Assembly (NCBI RefSeq): GCF_014197535.1
Contig: NZ_JACIFV010000015.1
Span: 82,738 to 146,737 of the forward strand
Origin: Rhizobium aethiopicum
Lineage (GTDB): Bacteria > Pseudomonadota > Alphaproteobacteria > Rhizobiales > Rhizobiaceae
DNA length: 64,000 bases
Direction: 5' to 3'
The notes below the pieces were generated by a model that was not told the DNA's origin, ran no database searches, and was given only the letters and a program-made list of their open reading frames with translations. Positions 60,130-64,000 of the stretch are shown here, piece after piece (positions within the stretch are counted from its first letter, which is position 1; each line of letters begins with the position of its first letter). A program made the position numbers and the translations under genes.

Positions 60130-61376
60130 AGGCTTTTGACCCAGTTGGACACGTTGATACCATGCTTGGAAAACCGTACCTGCACTGTGCGCCCCACCTG
60201 GCAGGAATTCGCAAAGTCGCCGTTCATGAAGGACGGATCGAGGCGAACGCGAATGCGGGCATTACGCTCGGTCGACGGCGGCAAACTGGCGGCAAAGGAA
60301 TCGGTCTCGACCGAAGCCGAACTGCCTCTGGCAGAAATGACCGTTCCTTTGAAGACATCGCTGCGGCCGAACAAGCGCACCTGTGCGACAAGTCCCGGAT
60401 AGATCTCGTCGTAATTGACCTCGGGAACGAGGATATCCACAAACAGCTCTCGACAGTCGAGGAGGCGCATCAACTCGTCGTTCAGCACCACGTTGGAACC
60501 GTCGACGATGCTCCTGGTCCAAACAACGCCGTCGAACGGCGCTATCGCGGTTGCGGACTCAAGGCTGCTGACGCGATCTGCCTCTTTGATCAGCTGCTTT
60601 TGTACTTCGGTGGCTCGTGTCTCGTTTTCCGCGATGCGTGAGTTCAAGTCGTTGATGCGAACGACAACCTCGTCTTCACGCTGTCGCGAATAAGGCACGT
60701 CATTCTGTCCGTCGCCGAAGACAAAGATACCCTGGCGGACCGCATTGAGCCTTTGTTCCAATTGATCGACAGTCAAATTGCTGATTTCGACCTCGCCGCC
60801 AGTCGCAGCTCCGGCGGCCCGCGCGACCTCGACCAGCTTCTGCGTCAGAATGCCTTTTGACTCGAGCTCCATCCGGCGGTTCAGGTCGACCTGCGCGACC
60901 AGATCCTGAGCTTGCGACACTTCGACTTTTTTCCGCAGGATTTCAACTTCGCGCTCGAGATTGGCAATGGTGGTCTGCCTGTAGATTTCCAATCTGGCAG
61001 ACAATTCCTCGCGAAGCGCGGAGAGCTCTTCCCGTTCCTTTTTAAGGGCCGCGACGCGGTCGAGCGCCGTGTTGCGATCTGCCTCGAGCGAAGCGAGGAT
61101 TGCCCGATTGACGCGCGTATTTCTGATTTCTGCGAGGGGTTGCCCCGCCTTGACCGGGCTGCCGACCTTGAGGGGTTCTTCGGCAATCGTGCCGTCGATT
61201 GGCGCATTAACGACAGCAAACCGGGCATTGACCGTGCCATCAAGGCTGGTAAAGCCGGTAATCGTCGGCAATGACACGACGGTCACGAGTGCCAGCAGCA
61301 ACAGGCCGACAACGATGCGTGTAATGCGATGATTCCAGATCATGTCGGCATCCGAAGGTATCGCGACTGCAGCCAT
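60111..61376 (-). CDS. bgsB: HlyD-family periplasmic adaptor, BgsB-like
   Basis: A 421-residue membrane-fusion-type protein with one N-terminal helix (about 20-42), a barrel-sandwich (biotinyl-lipoyl) domain, a long coiled coil (about 100-190 and 235-270; LEADRNTALDRVAALKKERE, LEREVEILRKKVEVSQAQD), and C-terminal beta-barrels. It would carry the glucan through the periplasm. BgsB precedes BgsA in S. meliloti in the same order. The start is ATG 61376; a shorter start at MIWNHRITRI (about 11 codons in) is possible. Confidence 0.82.
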   Translation of the reverse strand: MAAVAIPSDADMIWNHRITRIVVGLLLLALVTVVSLPTITGFTSLDGTVNARFAVVNAPIDGTIAEEPLKVGSPVKAGQPLAEIRNTRVNRAILASLEADRNTALDRVAALKKEREELSALREELSARLEIYRQTTIANLEREVEILRKKVEVSQAQDLVAQVDLNRRMELESKGILTQKLVEVARAAGAATGGEVEISNLTVDQLEQRLNAVRQGIFVFGDGQNDVPYSRQREDEVVVRINDLNSRIAENETRATEVQKQLIKEADRVSSLESATAIAPFDGVVWTRSIVDGSNVVLNDELMRLLDCRELFVDILVPEVNYDEIYPGLVAQVRLFGRSDVFKGTVISARGSSASVETDSFAASLPPSTERNARIRVRLDPSFMNGDFANSCQVGRTVQVRFSKHGINVSNWVKSLWFSIF

Positions 61377-61650
61377 CCGTCCCTATCGAGCCGGCACAGA
61401 CGGATGCAACTCATTATTGCATAATTTAGCGCATGGAAATTTATAGGCAAGTGACGTCGTGAACCTGCTACAGAAACAGTTCGGCTCTGGACGAAATGCC
61501 GCCGACCGGGCGTGGCGCCGGCGGTGCAGGCCATGTGGTCAAGCCGGCGCGGCGGCTGACGTGGTGGGTCAGGGGTAGAGCGTAGGCGGTAGGGAGTGAT
61601 TGAAATTACCGCGCCTAGCAAGGCCGCCATGTCATCGAGACAGAAACAGC

Positions 61651-61780
61651 AGAGCGGTTCAGCTTTTCACGAAAGCCCAGAACCGCTCTAACCTTTTTTA
61701 TTTACGCAATTTCCAGCAAAAGCGCTTCGCGCTTGGCCTGAGAAAACCGCTTCTCACTTTTTCCGGAACTGCTTTAATTC
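61651..61780. repeat. RIME-like rhizobial intergenic repeat
   Basis: AGAGCGGTTC (61651-61660) pairs with GAACCGCTCT (61680-61689) and is followed by CC-T6; a second set of palindromic tracts (AGCGCTTCGCGCT, then AAACCGCTTCTCAC and TTTCCGGAACTGCTT) follows. This arrangement of two adjacent palindromes in a short intergenic stretch is that of Rhizobium-specific intergenic mosaic elements. The first hairpin would also terminate on the plus strand. The remaining bases 61377-61650 hold nothing recognised. Confidence 0.6.
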
Positions 61781-61974
61781 GGTCGAAGCTTTTTGGTCGC
61801 GATCAGCATGACGAGATCTTCCGAGGCATCTGCGAGCGTCAATGCCAACTCGGCGGCCGACCATCCACGCTTCTGCAAACTGACGAGCATTTCCACCATT
61901 GCGACTTCGACTTCTCGTCTGCAGCTCGAAATCGGCTTCAATTGGATAACGTTCTCATCACATGCGGTAGTCAT
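61774..61974 (-). CDS. Small conserved-type protein, 66 aa
   Basis: A 66-residue protein starting at ATG 61974 with AGAGGAGGC nine bases upstream; the longer open frame upstream lacks this site. Sequence features are MTTACDENVIQLKPISSCRR followed by a helix (VEVAMVEMLVSLQKRGWSAA) and ELALTLADASEDLVMLI. I recognise the layout as a short rhizobial protein of unknown function. It lies right beside the RIME-like repeat. No function can be assigned. Confidence 0.68.
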   Translation of the reverse strand: MTTACDENVIQLKPISSCRREVEVAMVEMLVSLQKRGWSAAELALTLADASEDLVMLIATKKLRPN

Positions 61975-62589
61975 CTTAGCCTCCTCTGCCACATGAAAGG
62001 GCAGCGTCAAAGAAATTCGACAATGGGTGGATATGATAGGGGTTGCGTGCAAGCCTCGAGCCTTTACGCATCGACACAGATGGCCTCAGCTGCGCGCAAC
62101 CCCTCGCGCGCCATTATTTGCCGATGTCCGGCATCAGGAGCGTCTCGCATGAATCTGCACGATGGGCGGTAGAATCTTTCCTGGCGCACCCTCAGGATAA
62201 TTCCTGTTGCAAGCCAAGGCTTGCGCAAAGCGCACACGACTATTTCTCCGATAGTTCACGACCTATCCTCCCATGTTTGCATCTTTTGTTTTGAATGAGT
62301 GTCTTTTTACGTTGACGGCGCCTCGACACTACATTGCACCGGCAGTTGAGTATTTTGGAAATTTCCGAACGTCTTTCGGAATTAACCATTGCTTATTTAG
62401 ATATATGAACGGGACGCAATTGTCGTTATCGCCGAATCCAGAAAATTATCGGTCCGTCCATTTCTGCTCGCAGAGGAATATGATAAGGCGATTATGCACG
62501 TTAAGCTTTAGCCAGTTCGGCTTTATTGGATGGCTGTTGTTTGCTTCAGTTTCAACAGTCCGGATCGGCTAATCCGCTGGAGGATTTGG
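61975..62589. other. Long AT-richer intergenic region upstream of the AraC regulator
   Basis: About 610 bases of visibly lower GC than the surroundings. It contains an inverted repeat TTCCGA-N7-TCGGAA (62363-62381) within AATTTCCGA...TCGGAATT, and AT-rich tracts that may serve as promoter for the AraC gene. No convincing reading frame, hairpin terminator or known motif (such as a nod box) is seen. Confidence 0.5.
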
Positions 62590-63732
62590 ATGGTTACGGA
62601 GTCTGGAGATGATCCCGCTGCGCGACCGGAATGGCCGGCGCACCTGGAGCGGCGGCGCTGGCCGCGCGAACCGCCTTCCCAGAGAGAACATCGGGTGGAC
62701 GTTCCACCGGCCCTGGTGCCCCTGCGATTTTCGACGCACGAACTGCCACCGAAAGACCAGTTCCAGGCTTGGAGATCACATGTGGCGCCCCTTATGGATG
62801 TTCATCTGCCGGAAGGAAAATCGGAGGGCGACGGTTTTCTTGCGGAACAGACCGGCTGGCATCTCGGCGATATCCTCATCGTTCAGCAGCGCGCGCAGGC
62901 GTGCAGCTATATTCGCGATCAGGCGATGCTGCGATCGAGCCCAATCGATCACTGGAACGTCGGCATACTGCGCAGCGGCCGGGCCTGGACCGAGGCCGAT
63001 CGGCATGTAACCGAGACCGGCCCGGGTGAGATATTTTTCAGGTCTCTTGGTTATCCGTACCGCGGGCGGATGACCGATTCAGTCGCTGTGCTCGTCTTCC
63101 TGCCCTATGAACTGTTGACCCGTGACGCGAGCCTTCTGCAGAACGCCAACAATACCGCCTTCTCCGGTAGCCTGGCTGAATTGCTGGTCAGCTATATCAA
63201 CGGCCTGGAAGCGAACCTGAGCAGTTTGACAGTGGAGGAGGTGCCGCGGATCATCCGGACGATCGGCGATATGGTCGTTGCATGCGCTGCATCCTCCACA
63301 AGTTCTGACCGCGGTCACGAACAGACCAATATGGGACTGATGGAGCGGGCGCATCGCTATATTCACCTCAATCTTCATTCAGATAGCTTGACGCCTGAGG
63401 TCATGTGCCGTGCGCTGGGGATCTCGCGGACGCGGCTCTACCAATTGTTCGAAACGAGCGGGGGCGTCTTCAATTACATTCGCAAACGTCGCTTGCTGCA
63501 GGCCTATGCGGATCTTACGAACCCGACCGACACCAGGCCGATCTCGGAGATTGCCGAGGCCACTGGCTTCGACGTTGCAGCCAATTTCACCCGCGCGTTC
63601 AGCCATGAATTCGGGCTCAGCCCGCGTGAAGTCCGAAAGACCATAGCAACCGAGCGCCCGGCCATCCCAGCAACACGTTCCATGCGACGTGTCGGGACAA
63701 CGATCGGCGACTGGCTGACGCTGGCACATTGA
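62590..63732 (+). CDS. AraC-family transcriptional regulator with N-terminal cupin-like domain
   Basis: A 380-residue regulator; ATG 62590 has GGAGG seven bases upstream. An N-terminal AraC_binding_2-like domain (about 45-225) with FSTHELPPKDQFQAWRSHV and GPGEIFFRSLGYPYRG precedes the AraC HTH pair at the C-terminus (about 270-365; PEVMCRALGISRTRLYQLFE, SEIAEATGFDVAANFTRAF, GLSPREVRKTI). Such proteins often sense plant-derived aromatic or sugar compounds, unknown here. It lies alone, without an obvious neighbouring target, and its long AT-rich upstream region may contain its control sites. Confidence 0.9.
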   Translation: MVTESGDDPAARPEWPAHLERRRWPREPPSQREHRVDVPPALVPLRFSTHELPPKDQFQAWRSHVAPLMDVHLPEGKSEGDGFLAEQTGWHLGDILIVQQRAQACSYIRDQAMLRSSPIDHWNVGILRSGRAWTEADRHVTETGPGEIFFRSLGYPYRGRMTDSVAVLVFLPYELLTRDASLLQNANNTAFSGSLAELLVSYINGLEANLSSLTVEEVPRIIRTIGDMVVACAASSTSSDRGHEQTNMGLMERAHRYIHLNLHSDSLTPEVMCRALGISRTRLYQLFETSGGVFNYIRKRRLLQAYADLTNPTDTRPISEIAEATGFDVAANFTRAFSHEFGLSPREVRKTIATERPAIPATRSMRRVGTTIGDWLTLAH

Positions 63733-63810
63733 TGCGGGAAGGCGAAAAAACAATTTTCTTGGTATTTTCAAGTATTTATTCAGATACTGTTGCCATCCGT
63801 CTTTAAGTTC

Positions 63811-63826
63811 CATAACACATGTTATG
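63811..63826. repeat. Short inverted repeat CATAAC-N4-GTTATG
   Basis: A 6-bp dyad with the four-base centre ACAT lies about 80 bases after the AraC stop codon. It may form a small terminator-like structure or a protein site; no T-tract follows. Confidence 0.35.
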
Positions 63827-63855
63827 CCAGATTCGCCTGTAGCGGCTATTTAGTA

Positions 63856-63889
63856 ATGCGACAGTTGGGCCAGTTAGAGATGCGACAGT
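63856..63889. repeat. Direct repeat ATGCGACAGT x2, possible insertion-sequence end
   Basis: ATGCGACAGT occurs at 63856-63865 and again at 63880-63889, a 24-base period. Repeated TGCGACA-type boxes near the end are seen in IS21-like insertion sequences. A reading frame opens at 63960 (ATG, MSVRSRDVLFDHH...) and runs off the window, so a transposase may begin there. The window ends before this can be confirmed. Confidence 0.4.
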
Positions 63890-63959
63890 CTCGCCTCTCG
63901 ACGTGCTGGTCAATACCAACGTTGGGAGCAAGGATGGCGACTTCAGCCTGGTGGAGACC

Positions 63960-64000
63960 ATGAGCGTTCGGAGTCGTGATGTCCTGTTTGATCACCATGT
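63960..64000 (+). CDS. Partial reading frame at the window edge, unidentified
   Basis: ATG 63960 opens a frame of 13 complete codons (MSVRSRDVLFDHH) that continues past the window. The preceding short repeats suggest an insertion-sequence transposase, but 13 residues are too few to assign a family. No clear ribosome site is present (GGTGGAGACC is nearest). Confidence 0.3.
   Translation, partial: MSVRSRDVLFDHH

Noticed and set aside
61975..62589. nod box or other symbiotic promoter upstream of the AraC gene
   Set aside because: No ATC-N9-GAT repeats in the required spacing were found.

Overview
The window reads as chromosomal (or chromid) DNA of a fast-growing alphaproteobacterium of the Rhizobium leguminosarum/etli group. 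The evidence is the GC-rich coding sequence, the very high density of ABC importers and SDR/MFS/LacI-GntR-RpiR-ROK type sugar regulators, a rhizobial flagellin, a bgsBA-like mixed-linkage beta-glucan synthase pair, a 1,2-beta-oligoglucan phosphorylase-like enzyme, and a RIME-like intergenic repeat. No rRNA, tRNA, CRISPR array or complete mobile element was found. The species assignment is inference from gene content.

Layout. 1-7.1 kb: end of an amino-acid permease, then a minus-strand PotABCD-type ABC importer operon ending in an SDR dehydrogenase, with a divergent LuxR-type regulator. 7.1-11.4 kb: aldo/keto reductase, flavin amine oxidase, DnaQ-like exonuclease, then a 48-aa DUF1127 gene followed by a small RNA built from four hairpins that carry CCUCCUCCC in or next to their loops. 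11.5-14.1 kb: kduI-kduD and a FadR-type regulator, with a FadR-type operator sitting inside the kduI promoter. 14.1-24.2 kb: GNAT-like protein, large GH94 phosphorylase, cupin, DHA2 efflux pump, orphan flagellin, GH20 hexosaminidase. 24.3-28.6 kb: HxlR/SDR/quinone-oxidoreductase unit, AraC regulator and EamA exporter. 28.7-36.5 kb: a divergent catabolic island, RidA-RpiR-SDR-MFS-ROK on the minus strand and NTF2-like/MlrC/D-threonine-aldolase-like on the plus strand.

36.8-38.9 kb holds a solitary, AT-richer gene fusing a GHKL ATPase to a PD-(D/E)XK nuclease-like domain; it resembles a single-gene defence module and is the clearest horizontally acquired item. 39.2-44.6 kb is a complete sugar-type ABC importer operon led by a Gfo/Idh/MocA dehydrogenase. 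44.9-47.5 kb: dienelactone hydrolase, a tandem YdcZ pair and a 74-aa protein. 47.7-57.9 kb is a coherent unit: a two-component system divergent from two paralogous AfuA-type binding proteins, a fused AfuB-like permease, an AfuC-like ATPase and two phosphatases (HAD and IMPase). I infer uptake and dephosphorylation of a phosphorylated sugar or polyol rather than iron. 58.1-61.4 kb is the bgsBA-like synthase pair. The right end has a RIME-like repeat, a 66-aa protein, an AraC regulator, and short direct repeats at the edge that may be the end of an insertion sequence.

A recurring architectural feature is a strong GC-rich hairpin directly after a substrate-binding-protein gene in all three ABC operons, which would let the binding protein be made in excess of the membrane parts.
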